The notes below the pieces were generated by a model, which saw only the letters and a program-made list of their open reading frames with translations, ran no database searches and had not been told where the DNA came from. Shown in pieces: positions 8,900 through 16,661 of a DNA stretch of 64,000 nt. The DNA comes from DASPKM01 sp035628135 (lineage in GTDB: Bacteria > Bacteroidota > Bacteroidia > Chitinophagales > Chitinophagaceae), in the NCBI GenBank assembly GCA_035628135.1, contig DASPKM010000010.1:930001-994000 (forward strand), in the 5' to 3' direction. A program made the position numbers and the translations under genes. The stretch's first letter is position 1, and each line of letters opens with the position of its first letter.

Positions 8900-9472
8900 T
8901 TACTTCACAATAACTGCGGTCACTAAATCCGTTTCATAGCTCTTCGTCCCCATCGGGGACTTTGTCTTGAACTTAAAATTTACTTTTTTGCCGGGCTTGA
9001 TGATCTCATATACCACAAACCGCTGCGTGGAAATTACAGAGCCGGTTTTCGAAATGTAGGAAACGTCCAATACCGCGTCTTTGAAAATAGTATTAGGAGA
9101 TTTATTAGTGATGGAGCCTTCGATGACAGACCTGCCTACGAAGTTCTTATGTGTTTTGATCGATTTGGTAAGGTACCTTATCGGGTTGGGGGTTTCTTTC
9201 GGCGCTTGTTTTTTTGTTTCTGCGGAATTGGTTACCGGCTCCTCCACGATGTTTTCTGTTAGGATGCTATCCTGGTGTTTGTGCGAAGTAGCAGACTTTT
9301 CCGTTTTAGCTACCGGTACCGGATCTTCTTTAGCACCACCAAAGAATACAAGGTAGCCTATCAATAGAATGATAATAGTGGCAATGCCTGCGGATAATGC
9401 CCACGATCTTTTCTTCGGGGTCTGCGGGATGCCGGTCAGCTGCTGGCTTCCAGGGGTATTATCGACTTTCAT
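8900..9472 (-). CDS. Membrane-anchored hypothetical protein with an FxLYD-like C-terminal domain
   Basis: 190 aa. A short cytoplasmic N-terminus with PKKRS leads into one transmembrane helix (about 26-46, ALSAGIATIIILLIGYLVFFGG), then a charged, probably disordered linker (about 50-100) and a beta-rich domain (about 105-190: FVGRSVIEGSITNKSPNTIF, DVSYISK, FVVYEIIKPGKKVNFKFK). The last part resembles the FxLYD/immunoglobulin-like modules that bacteria attach to membrane anchors; I infer this from pattern only. It is convergent with rlmD (32 bp apart). Function unknown. Confidence 0.65.
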   Translation of the reverse strand: MKVDNTPGSQQLTGIPQTPKKRSWALSAGIATIIILLIGYLVFFGGAKEDPVPVAKTEKSATSHKHQDSILTENIVEEPVTNSAETKKQAPKETPNPIRYLTKSIKTHKNFVGRSVIEGSITNKSPNTIFKDAVLDVSYISKTGSVISTQRFVVYEIIKPGKKVNFKFKTKSPMGTKSYETDLVTAVIVK

Positions 9473-9546
9473 ACGTTGATAAGGGTCAAAGGGTATATAA
9501 AAACTAACTGATAAACAAAATATTGTGTGGTGTTATTGGTTAATAA

Positions 9547-9571
9547 AAAATTCCCCATGTTGGGGAATTTT
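9547..9571. terminator. Hairpin after the small polar protein gene
   Basis: Perfect 11-bp inverted repeat AAAATTCCCCA - TGT - TGGGGAATTTT, 3 bp after the stop of the gene at 9575 on the minus strand; on that strand the 3' arm ends in a T run. A rho-independent terminator for the small-protein gene. Confidence 0.7.
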
Positions 9572-9574
9572 CAC

Positions 9575-9802
9575 TTAATCCATTTCTTTATCCTGCGCCA
9601 ATTCTTCATCGGTGGCATGCCGGCTTTCACCGTCGGCATTTTGTTCCGAGGCCTTTGACCTTGGTTCGGGGCGGTTACCGCCGGTTAGTTCTGTGTTTTG
9701 GTTAGCCTTGTTTTGGGCTGTATCCTGTGAGCCTGATCCGCCTTGTCCCGCGGGTCCGCGGCTGGATATACCTTTTTCGTTGTTATCATCGTGTCCTGGC
9801 AT
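9575..9802 (-). CDS. Small very polar protein, paralogue of the gene at 10211
   Basis: 75 aa, almost without hydrophobic residues: it begins MPGHDDNNEKGISSRGPAG and is rich in Gly, Asn, Gln, Glu and Arg, with a C-terminus DEELAQDKEMD. It lines up along its length with the 78-aa product at 10211: shared are the start M-x-G-x-x-DNN-x-KG-x-S-x-RG, the middle TGG-x-R-x-EP, and the end EL-x(3)-K-x(1-4)-MD. The sequence predicts an intrinsically disordered protein. Conservation between two copies argues that it is really translated. No enzyme or binding function can be read; a hydrophilin-like stress role is a guess. It has its own terminator. Confidence 0.6.
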   Translation of the reverse strand: MPGHDDNNEKGISSRGPAGQGGSGSQDTAQNKANQNTELTGGNRPEPRSKASEQNADGESRHATDEELAQDKEMD

Positions 9803-9837
9803 ATTTGTGAGTTTATGTGTTATGAATGATGTTGAAG

Positions 9838-9870
9838 AATAATTAATAATTATTGATTAATAATTATTCC
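9838..9870. repeat. AT-only palindromic stretch between two small genes
   Basis: The self-complementary decamer AATAATTATT occurs twice in close sequence (with TTGATTAAT between) directly after the stop of the gene at 9864 and 36 bp before the start of the next gene on the minus strand. It could be a weak terminator or part of the promoter region of the gene at 9575. Confidence 0.35.
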
Positions 9871-10070
9871 CCCATACCCGCTTGCGCTCCCTCGGTGTTC
9901 GTTTGATCTTCTCTTTCACTTCCTGTGGGAGTTGCCTTTGGCCTTTCCCCGGATTCTTTGGCCGTTGTGCGCTGCGCTTCATCGCTTACCGCCAGTTTTT
10001 CGGGGTTATTGGTTGATTCCCTTGGATCGCGTTGATCTTGTTGGGATTGTTTGTCGTGTTTCTCTTGCAT
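9864..10070 (-). CDS. Small polar, probably disordered protein
   Basis: 68 aa, starting MQEKHDKQSQQDQRDPREST and ending TEGAQAGMGE. It has only a handful of hydrophobic residues and is dominated by Gln, Glu, Lys, Asp, Thr and Ser, so a folded domain is unlikely. It is not clearly homologous to its two neighbours but shares their size, strand and composition, and sits between them. The three may be expressed under the same conditions. Coding status rests on position, start codon and composition only. Function unknown. Confidence 0.5.
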   Translation of the reverse strand: MQEKHDKQSQQDQRDPRESTNNPEKLAVSDEAQRTTAKESGERPKATPTGSEREDQTNTEGAQAGMGE

Positions 10071-10210
10071 AAGTCTGTTTATTTATCTGCTTGGTAGATC
10101 GATATTAAAATAGGCTATGGGCCAGGTTTCGTCTCATGGCTTGTTCACATATGCTCTCCGTCCTAACCCATAACCTTTAAAGGGCGTTTTAATACAACCC
10201 GTTAGTCGTG

Positions 10211-10447
10211 CTACATATCCATTCCTTTCCGTTTACCGGTCTGCAGTTCGTCGGCCGAGCCGAGGTGTTGGTCACGATTTGCGTCCTGGTCTGCACTCCT
10301 GGGTTGCGGTTCAGACCGCTTTCCGCCAGTTTGTTTTTTATTATGATTCGATTTTCCATGATCAGCATCCGGGAAGGCCTGGTTGCTTTGATTGCTGCCG
10401 CCGCGTCCGGATGAGCCTTTTTTGTTATTATCTCCACGTCCTGCCAT
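10211..10447 (-). CDS. Small very polar protein, paralogue of the gene at 9575
   Basis: 78 aa, beginning MAGRGDNNKKGSSGRGGSNQ and ending LQTGKRKGMDM. Aligned with the product at 9575 it keeps the N-terminal DNN-x-KG-x-S-x-RG block, TGG-x-R-x-EP and the acidic/basic tail, while the middle has drifted. It is strongly hydrophilic and probably disordered. It lies 76 bp from the DUF421 gene on the same strand. The short Gly/Arg-rich N-terminal block recalls small stress proteins of the KGG type (GG-x-KG), which is only a resemblance. Confidence 0.6.
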   Translation of the reverse strand: MAGRGDNNKKGSSGRGGSNQSNQAFPDADHGKSNHNKKQTGGKRSEPQPRSADQDANRDQHLGSADELQTGKRKGMDM

Positions 10448-10523
10448 ATTGATAGGTTTTTGTGGTGAGTAAATGGATTATATGGGGAGAGCGGCAGGAA
10501 TTGTGCCAGCCCCTGGATGGGTA

Positions 10524-11231
10524 TCAGCGAACTCTTTTTTTATTATTTGCCTGGACCCACTGGTCTTTTTTGCATTCGGGACATGCATGCTTTGAAGCAG
10601 GCTGCAACTTCTCCGTATAGCCGCAGAAAACGCAGGCATAGTAGGCGGCAGTGGAGATTTTTTTGGTTTGTTTCAGGAGCGAGTCGGGCATGATGGGCAG
10701 GCCGAAGTGCACATCTTTATCTTCATAAAAGAAGATGCTGATGCCGCCATTGGTTTCTATGATGGCTTTTTCTACCTGGCCTAATTGCGATACGCCTCTC
10801 AATCTTAGCTCGGCGAAGAACTCGTCTTGCCCCAGCGGCTCTTTTTCAAAATTCTGTATGGCGAACTTGCCTTCTTCCACAAGGCATACTGCCTTTCCTT
10901 CTACTAAATGCTCTATTTTTTTGTTCTTACCTACAAGATGCGTAACCAGCATGTATAAGCTTGTTACCATTATAAACACGATGATCGCCGGCAGAAGGCC
11001 CACATCTTTATAGAACATAGGATCGCCCGCCGCCGAGCCGAGACCTATGATAACCACCAGTTCGAAAACAGAAAGTTGTTTTACACCGCGCTTGCCGAGA
11101 ATGCTAAGGCTGGTGAGAATGACCGAGAACATGATAAGCGAGCGAAAAACGGTCTCGGGCAGGAACGACCATTCTTCCGAGCCGAGTAGCAGTTGCTGCC
11201 AGGAGAAGCCTTGGGATTGAAGGAGGTACAT
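10524..11231 (-). CDS. DUF421 (YetF-type) membrane protein with C-terminal zinc ribbon
   Basis: 235 aa. Three transmembrane segments lie at about 25-45, 55-72 and 78-100 (FRSLIMFSVILTSLSILGKR, LSVFELVVIIGLGSAAGD, LLPAIIVFIMVTSLYMLV), followed by the soluble DUF421 domain with LVEGKAVCLVEEGK and FAELRLRGVSQLGQVEKAII. These match the YetF/YcaP family. The last 45 residues hold CVFCG-x(12)-CPECK, a two-knuckle zinc-ribbon that ordinary YetF proteins do not have. The protein is divergent from the toxin-antitoxin genes and downstream neighbours are the small polar proteins. Family firm, function unknown. Confidence 0.8.
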   Translation of the reverse strand: MYLLQSQGFSWQQLLLGSEEWSFLPETVFRSLIMFSVILTSLSILGKRGVKQLSVFELVVIIGLGSAAGDPMFYKDVGLLPAIIVFIMVTSLYMLVTHLVGKNKKIEHLVEGKAVCLVEEGKFAIQNFEKEPLGQDEFFAELRLRGVSQLGQVEKAIIETNGGISIFFYEDKDVHFGLPIMPDSLLKQTKKISTAAYYACVFCGYTEKLQPASKHACPECKKDQWVQANNKKRVR

Positions 11232-11341
11232 GGGGAAGGTTGAGGGTATGAATTTAAGGAATGGTGGTGTAAGCTCCCTTAAATCTGGAAAATTTTTGGC
11301 CCCGTTAAAGGCGAATACCCATTCATTCTTTTCAATAACTG

Positions 11342-11349
11342 TATTTTTG
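11342..11349 (+). promoter_or_regulatory. -7 element of the toxin-antitoxin-like pair (TATTTTTG)
   Basis: Exact TAnnTTTG match 22 nt before the ATG at 11372, in the 140-bp space between the divergent DUF421 gene and the small ORF. Confidence 0.5.
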
Positions 11350-11371
11350 TAATTGTTAATTATTAATCGGT

Positions 11372-11551
11372 ATGAAAAACATCATTGCAGAGATTGATTT
11401 AAACTCACCCGCTTTCCCAAGCACTCCACTAGCTAATAACCAATTCATGGAATTAATAGCAACTCGCGAGAAAGGACGAGCCATGAGCCTAAAAGAGGCT
11501 AAAACGAAATGGGCAAAAAAAAGAAACCAATTACTGAAGCTCGTAAAGTAA
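11372..11551 (+). CDS. 59-aa protein, candidate antitoxin
   Basis: Small ORF from ATG 11372 to TAA 11551. The product starts MKNIIAEIDLNSPAFPSTPL and ends with a Lys/Arg-rich helix, MSLKEAKTKWAKKRNQLLKL. It is preceded by a -7 element and overlaps the next gene by 43 nt in another frame, the usual order (antitoxin first, toxin second) and coupling of ParDE/RelBE pairs. I do not recognise a ribbon-helix-helix or other DNA-binding fold, so the antitoxin role rests on size and position. The basic C-terminus could equally be a nucleic-acid contact. Confidence 0.55.
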   Translation: MKNIIAEIDLNSPAFPSTPLANNQFMELIATREKGRAMSLKEAKTKWAKKRNQLLKLVK

Positions 11552-11856
11552 AAATTCTAGAAGAAGCCTACCACGATATAGAAGAAATTGTCGATTTTAT
11601 TGCAATCGCCAACAAGCAACCTCTCAACGCTATTAAAATATCCGACTATTTTTTGAAACTATTGACAGAATCGGACGCGCTCCATTTGCCTACAAAAGAA
11701 TGCGAACAGTTAGCCACTGAAGATAGGATATACCGGCAGGCAGTTTGTTCTTCTTGGCTGATTATTTATAAGATTACCGATAAAAAAGTTATCATTCTCG
11801 GGATTATTCACTCATCTCGGAAGCCATCTAGAATTAAAAGGTTGAAACGGAGGTAA
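11509..11856 (+). CDS. ParE/RelE-superfamily toxin-like protein
   Basis: 115 aa. After a Lys-rich lead-in, MGKKKKPITEARKVKI, the sequence LEEAYHDIEEIVDFIAIAN with two helices, then IYRQAVCSSWLIIYKITDKKVIILGIIHSSRKP, follows the ParE/RelE plan: helix hairpin, then three strands with an Arg/His end. ParE poisons gyrase, RelE cuts ribosome-bound mRNA; which applies cannot be told. The lead-in arises because the start lies 43 nt inside the upstream gene; no other start codon is present before the fold begins. First gene pair of the defence island. Confidence 0.7.
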   Translation: MGKKKKPITEARKVKILEEAYHDIEEIVDFIAIANKQPLNAIKISDYFLKLLTESDALHLPTKECEQLATEDRIYRQAVCSSWLIIYKITDKKVIILGIIHSSRKPSRIKRLKRR

Positions 11857-11945
11857 TACTGCCTTTACATTTCTCTTAAATAATTTTTCAGATGCGGCTT
11901 TGTTCGGATACGTATATTGCAGAGATTATCCGAATAAGTAGTTAT

Positions 11946-12365
11946 ATGGCAGACGTGCATAGTAAGGAAGTGCGGAGTTATAACATGAGCCGCATCAGAG
12001 CAAAGGATACCAAGCCCGAGATGCTGGTCAGGAAGTTTCTGCATGCACAGGGTTTTAGATACAGACTTCACGATAAAAAACTTCCGGGCAAACCAGATAT
12101 TGTTTTGCCGAAATATAAGACGGTGATTTTTATTCATGGGTGCTTTTGGCATGGGCACACCGGGTGCAAATATTTTGTAGTTCCAAAAACCAGAACAGAA
12201 TGGTGGATGAATAAAATCAATTCAAATATTGCGAATGACACGAAGGCATCGATCGCCTTGCAAAAAGAAGGCTGGGCGATCATCCATCTCTGGGAATGTC
12301 AATTAAGACCAAACGCGGCTCTCGGTACTTTTCAGAACCTTCAAAAATTTCTCATCAACCATTAA
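11946..12365 (+). CDS. vsr: Very short patch repair endonuclease Vsr
   Basis: 139-aa endonuclease that nicks 5' of the T in T:G mismatches made when 5-methylcytosine deaminates, so it follows C5-methyltransferases. Motifs: NMSRIRAKDTKPEMLVRKFL (metal-binding Asp in the family), GFRYRLHDKKLPGKPDIV with the catalytic Asp of PD-(D/E)xK, VFIHGCFWHGHTGCKYF with zinc-site Cys/His, and TRTEWWMNKI. The frame opens earlier at 11892, but the ATG at 11946 gives the usual N-terminus MADVHSKEVRSYNMSRI. It is directly upstream of the methyltransferase gene and matches its expected CCWGG target. Confidence 0.93.
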   Translation: MADVHSKEVRSYNMSRIRAKDTKPEMLVRKFLHAQGFRYRLHDKKLPGKPDIVLPKYKTVIFIHGCFWHGHTGCKYFVVPKTRTEWWMNKINSNIANDTKASIALQKEGWAIIHLWECQLRPNAALGTFQNLQKFLINH

Positions 12366-12487
12366 CCGGCAATCTTGTATTGACTATCGGATAATGGTGG
12401 AAAATGGGTGGATAGGTTCCCGCGCATCCAAATTTAAAATACGAAAAAATTTAGCATATTGCGTGATAACAATTGAAGACATTCAAA

Positions 12488-13711
12488 ATGCCTGTTAAGT
12501 ACTCAGAGTTAAAAAATGAGCTTAGGATAATTGTTGAAAATAAAAACGGAGAAGGTCCTGCTTATCTAACACATTATTTTCAGAACCATAAAAATGGTGT
12601 TTCAAAATATTTTGAACCATCAGCTAAGCAGTATTTGGCATTTCTTCATGATAGACTGAACATTCTAAAACAACCAGATCTTCAATATTATTTACCCATT
12701 AAATGGGACATTCCTTTTCCTCCTTCGGAAAGAGCTAAGTTTAGATTCATCGATCTATTTGCTGGGATTGGAGGTATAAGGCTTGCATTCCAAAGAGTTG
12801 GGGGTAAGTGCGTCTTTACAAGCGAATGGAATAATTATGCAAAAAAAACTTATGAAGCTAATTTTGGCGAAATTCCATTTGGTGACATTACTAAGATCGC
12901 TGAGGCAAATATTCCCGACCATGAAATTCTCCTGGCCGGATTTCCCTGTCAACCTTTCTCAATCGCAGGGGTTTCCAAAAAGAATGCGTTAGGAAGACCG
13001 CATGGTTTTTTCGATGAAACCCAAGGAACACTTTTTTTCGACATTGCAAGAATAATTAAATATAAGAGACCTCAAGCTTTTATGCTTGAAAATGTGAAGA
13101 ACTTGAAGTCTCACGATAAAGGAAGGACGTTCTCTATCATTAAAAATACTTTAGTAGAACTGGGATACACAGTGCATGCTGAAGTCTTAAATAGCAAACA
13201 CTTCGTGCCTCAGCATAGAGAGCGTATAATTATTGTTGGATTCCGTAATGACATTTTTGGAGAAGTTGAATTTAAATTTCCTAAGCTACCTGATCCCACG
13301 GCAACTTTCAAACATATTCTTGAACCTAATCCTGATGGGAAATATACCTTGACTGATCATTTATGGCGTTATTTGCGTGACTATGCAGCTAAACATAAAG
13401 CTAAGGGTAATGGCTTTGGTTTTGGGCTAACTCAATTAAATGGCATAGCTAGGACTTTATCTGCCCGGTATTATAAGGACGGCTCTGAAATTCTAATTCC
13501 TCAATTCGGAAAGAACCCGAGGCGGTTGACACCAAGAGAATGTGCAAGATTGCAGGGTTATCCTGATGAATTTATTATTCCCGTATCTGACACGCAAGCG
13601 TATAAACAGTTTGGAAATTCTGTTACAGTTCCATTAATTCAAGCAGTTGCAAAAAAACTAGTCAAAATCTTACTAGATTATAATGGAAAGCGTCTTGGCG
13701 GCAGCTATTGA
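12488..13711 (+). CDS. DNA (cytosine-5-)-methyltransferase of an EcoRII-type system
   Basis: Transfers a methyl group from SAM to C5 of cytosine and protects host DNA against the neighbouring endonuclease. About 80 N-terminal residues, possibly regulatory DNA-binding as in M.EcoRII/Dcm, precede the catalytic fold: motif I FIDLFAGIGGIRLAF, motif IV GFPCQPFS with the catalytic Cys, motif VI MLENVKN, motif VIII QHRERIIIVGF, then a target-recognition part, motif IX RLTPRECARLQGYP and motif X KQFGNSV. Total 407 aa from the ATG at 12488; a TTG lies 15 nt earlier. The last 29 nt overlap the endonuclease gene. Confidence 0.95.
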   Translation: MPVKYSELKNELRIIVENKNGEGPAYLTHYFQNHKNGVSKYFEPSAKQYLAFLHDRLNILKQPDLQYYLPIKWDIPFPPSERAKFRFIDLFAGIGGIRLAFQRVGGKCVFTSEWNNYAKKTYEANFGEIPFGDITKIAEANIPDHEILLAGFPCQPFSIAGVSKKNALGRPHGFFDETQGTLFFDIARIIKYKRPQAFMLENVKNLKSHDKGRTFSIIKNTLVELGYTVHAEVLNSKHFVPQHRERIIIVGFRNDIFGEVEFKFPKLPDPTATFKHILEPNPDGKYTLTDHLWRYLRDYAAKHKAKGNGFGFGLTQLNGIARTLSARYYKDGSEILIPQFGKNPRRLTPRECARLQGYPDEFIIPVSDTQAYKQFGNSVTVPLIQAVAKKLVKILLDYNGKRLGGSY

Positions 13712-14861
13712 AGCAGCCCAGCGGTATGAGATCACTTATACAAAATTTATAAGTGCTAATGATGTAGGGAAAACATCGCATGAGCGAAGCCGAAGCCATC
13801 AGGCTGGATTTTATATTTCCCGATCTTTTGTGCCCTATATATTTGAGCAAGAAATTGTAAGGGATACAGATTACGAATTATTTGTTACAATAAAATGGCA
13901 AAGAGATTTTGATACGAACAGTAGGTTTAAATATTATGGAAGTAAGAATGAATGCCATTTGACTCGTTTGGGGGCTAACTTTCCTTTTCGATCAGATTCG
14001 AACATTGGAGATTTACTCATACTTTGCAAGGCGGAAAAGGATTATTATTATGCATTCGTATTGCAATTTGATGAAGAAATAGAAGATTTCTTTGCTTCGG
14101 TTAATATTTCCGCTACTGACACCGATAAGCTTATTCCGGCCCAAAGGGAGATATCGGCCGAAGACAAACTACTAAATTGCTTTCTTGGCTATGCCAGGGA
14201 GCTGAATGATTTCCCTAAAACATCTGATTTAGCACTCAATGCCCGGCTGTGCTATAATGCTGCTTATAAAGTAACGGACAGCTCGATCGCTTCAAATCCC
14301 GACAGGCAGATCCTTAAATGGCTTGAAGCAGAATACCAACTTTTTAAGACTATAGAAAACGATCGATATTCCGAGCGTATAAAAAATCCATTTAGAACGG
14401 TAGAAGAGCTAATAGGAACGGCTAATACAATTCTAAACAGGAGAAAGAGCAGAGCAGGGAAATCATTAGAGCATCATTTAACGGAAGTGTTTAACAGATT
14501 TGAATTGCAGTTCGCGACTCAAGCTGTAACTGAGGAGAATAAGAAGCCAGATTTCATTTTCCCCAATGCCAAAGCATATCATGACACTCGTTTTGATGAA
14601 AAGAAGCTGGTTTTACTTGCTTCGAAGACTACGTGTAAGGATCGTTGGAGGCAGGTTCTTAATGAAGCTGACAGAATTGAAATCAAGCACTTGTTTACTT
14701 TGCAGCAAGGAATATCCAGAAATCAACTCCAGGAAATGTATAAATACAATGTTTGTCTTGTAGTTCCTCATCCATACATCAATTCATTTCCAAAGGAGTT
14801 CAGAGACAAAATTTTTTCGTTGGAAAAATTTTTGCAATACGTTCAAGAAAAGCAGCGTTAG
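13683..14861 (+). CDS. EcoRII-type restriction endonuclease
   Basis: 392 aa, the same size and two-domain plan as EcoRII (404 aa), which cuts before CCWGG and needs two sites. The N-terminal effector domain begins with KFISANDVGKTS and HQAGFYIS, like the B3-type DNA-binding domain of EcoRII. The catalytic C-domain (about 245-390) has NRRKSRAGKSLEHHL, FATQAVTEENKKPDFIFP and ASKTTCKDRWRQVLNEADRI, then HLFTLQQGIS, nearly identical blocks to EcoRII as I remember it. The ATG at 13683 lies 29 nt inside the methyltransferase gene, suggesting translational coupling. It looks intact. Confidence 0.93.
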   Translation: MESVLAAAIEAAQRYEITYTKFISANDVGKTSHERSRSHQAGFYISRSFVPYIFEQEIVRDTDYELFVTIKWQRDFDTNSRFKYYGSKNECHLTRLGANFPFRSDSNIGDLLILCKAEKDYYYAFVLQFDEEIEDFFASVNISATDTDKLIPAQREISAEDKLLNCFLGYARELNDFPKTSDLALNARLCYNAAYKVTDSSIASNPDRQILKWLEAEYQLFKTIENDRYSERIKNPFRTVEELIGTANTILNRRKSRAGKSLEHHLTEVFNRFELQFATQAVTEENKKPDFIFPNAKAYHDTRFDEKKLVLLASKTTCKDRWRQVLNEADRIEIKHLFTLQQGISRNQLQEMYKYNVCLVVPHPYINSFPKEFRDKIFSLEKFLQYVQEKQR

Positions 14862-14926
14862 ATGATCAAACTGGTCAGGGACCGCAAAATTATGAGTAGT
14901 AATAGTGGAACATTGGTTTAACGTGG

Positions 14927-15805
14927 TCATAAATGAAGAGAATGCTTCCCCGCCACATTCTTCATTTCTTCTCCAAATGATGTTAGCGGCCTGTATAACT
15001 GTTTGCCATTTACATTAATCGCAAGCGATTTAATTCCTTTTTGATTCAATTCGTGATGAATTGCTGCATGTGTTGAGTCAGGCAAGTAAATTGCTGTAAA
15101 TCCCATTCTTTTGTACAAGTTCATCCTGCTTGGCGTCCAAAATTCTGTTGCTGAATTAAAAAAGCCAAACCCGATGCCCTCAATCATGTTTGCTGAATAA
15201 AGCAAGCGCTCTTTAGCTGTCTCTGTTTTTACAGAAATTATTAAGTTCGAGGGGGCGCAAGGTATAAGTATATCGCCAAAAGCTTTTACAGCAATCATTT
15301 TTCCTTTGTTAAGCCTAATGTGCCCGATTCGATTATATATGGGCCATCCTGTAGCATCTAATTCTAGCTTAGGCAATCCCTCATTTGTGAGTACCTCACT
15401 ACATAACGCCTCACTTATATCACCGGGGTTGCCACTCCAGAACTGAGGAGCAATGGAAAAGGTTTTAGTAGTATCATTGGGGTGTTGAATCACAAATGCA
15501 TCATGAACATTTGCAGACACTATTTTTGCTCCTAACGTAATTTCACAAAGATGAACAATTGCATCTGCAGATGTTCTAATATTAAGTTGTGTGTACAAAC
15601 ATGGCGCCCATTCAAGTAACCTTTTTAGAAGTCGTTTTTTAGGGATAGGAAGTTGTCCTGCAGTTCCAATCGCCCCTAAAGAAGATAATGCAGAAAGTAC
15701 AGTGTTTCTTTCATTGGGCCGTACTTTTAAGCGTGGATCTGCCACAACATCATTCCATGATGCATGGCCGCCGCCCATTGGACAATTTGGATGAAGACAG
15801 ATCAC
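14927..15805 (-). CDS. Unrecognised 292-aa protein at the edge of the restriction island
   Basis: I do not recognise the family. The start is fixed by a stop 12 codons upstream: the ATG at 15805 (MICLHPNCPMGGG) or the ATG 9 codons on. Visible: an N-terminal Cys/His patch (C3, H5, C8), a region with many aromatic residues, and FGDILIPCAPSNLIISVKTE (about 190-210), which has the spacing of a PD-(D/E)xK core (Asp, then S-V-K). That would make it a second nuclease of the island, a weak inference. It is convergent with the EcoRII-type gene (66 bp) and shares the island's AT-rich codon choice. Confidence 0.6.
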   Translation of the reverse strand: MICLHPNCPMGGGHASWNDVVADPRLKVRPNERNTVLSALSSLGAIGTAGQLPIPKKRLLKRLLEWAPCLYTQLNIRTSADAIVHLCEITLGAKIVSANVHDAFVIQHPNDTTKTFSIAPQFWSGNPGDISEALCSEVLTNEGLPKLELDATGWPIYNRIGHIRLNKGKMIAVKAFGDILIPCAPSNLIISVKTETAKERLLYSANMIEGIGFGFFNSATEFWTPSRMNLYKRMGFTAIYLPDSTHAAIHHELNQKGIKSLAINVNGKQLYRPLTSFGEEMKNVAGKHSLHL

Positions 15806-15915
15806 GCTGAAGTTTTACTGATTAGATCGGAATTGCTTTAATGTGCAAGATTCGTTGATTTAAAAAAAGATTATCAAAAACGACGCTTAGATCTCTCAGC
15901 TCAATAAATTCCCCC

Positions 15916-16635
15916 TCACCTCACCCTCCTCTCCCCCGCATAATACCTTACCGTAATCTGCACCTTCCTATCATCCGACATACTGCCTGTATAAGAGCTG
16001 ATCAATCCAACATCATTGTACTTGAATTTTGTTGCGCTTTCATATAAATGCTGGCCAGTGTTCGGGAAGTAATAGTAATGCTCAATCGCAGACAATTTAT
16101 CGCCGTCCCACTTATATACATAATAGTCGCTGTTAGTGGCTATGCCCAGAAAGTTGCACCAAACCGTATCCAACAAATTCCTGCTATTGTATTTAAACAA
16201 TCGCTCCACAGATACCTTATTGCCAGGCTCGGAATACACATCCCTCACCGGCCGGCTTTGGCTGTCAAATTCAGTCTTAAGGCTCCTGCCGGGGAACTTG
16301 CGGTGCAGGACAGCACCTTCATAATAAAACCGTACCGCAGAATCCAGGTTCTTTGGAATGGAGAAATACCATAAGGGAGCGTTATCGTACCATGTGGTGT
16401 CACCCGGACCTGTCTGCCGTTCTGTTTCAAATACCCGTTTTCCGTTGCCATCCAATCCCAGGGTACGCGTCCAGTCCTGGCCCCTTCCCAAACTACTTAT
16501 GATCTCAATCCGCGTGATCTTTTGCTGTACTAAAATGGCAGGATTCACGTAGTACAGGTCATGTACAAAGAAGCCGGTGACGTCCTGCGACGCACTGAAT
16601 AGTGGCAACAGGAGCAGAAGCAATAAGTATCTCAT
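15916..16635 (-). CDS. Exported hypothetical protein with YD-repeat-like character
   Basis: 239 aa with a clear signal peptide, MRYLLLLLLLPLFSASQ. The mature part is Tyr/Asp/Arg-rich and has several stretches of the form 'x-F-(D/N)-S-(Q/R)-x-(R/L)-P/L-x-D' (for example TEFDSQSRPVRDVYS, FKYNSRNLLDTV, KYNDVGLISSY), as in RHS/YD-type beta repeats that record sums of strings in Bacteroidota exported proteins. No catalytic motif is visible. It lies 26 bp downstream of icmF on the same strand and could be co-transcribed, but no functional link is evident. Confidence 0.65.
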   Translation of the reverse strand: MRYLLLLLLLPLFSASQDVTGFFVHDLYYVNPAILVQQKITRIEIISSLGRGQDWTRTLGLDGNGKRVFETERQTGPGDTTWYDNAPLWYFSIPKNLDSAVRFYYEGAVLHRKFPGRSLKTEFDSQSRPVRDVYSEPGNKVSVERLFKYNSRNLLDTVWCNFLGIATNSDYYVYKWDGDKLSAIEHYYYFPNTGQHLYESATKFKYNDVGLISSYTGSMSDDRKVQITVRYYAGERRVR

Positions 16636-16661
16636 CAGTTATGAATGGGGGTTCTATTAAT

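Noticed and set aside
11342..15805. Defence island considered as an integrated mobile element with att sites
   Set aside because: No integrase, transposase, tRNA gene or flanking direct repeats were found; only composition and gene content suggest transfer.
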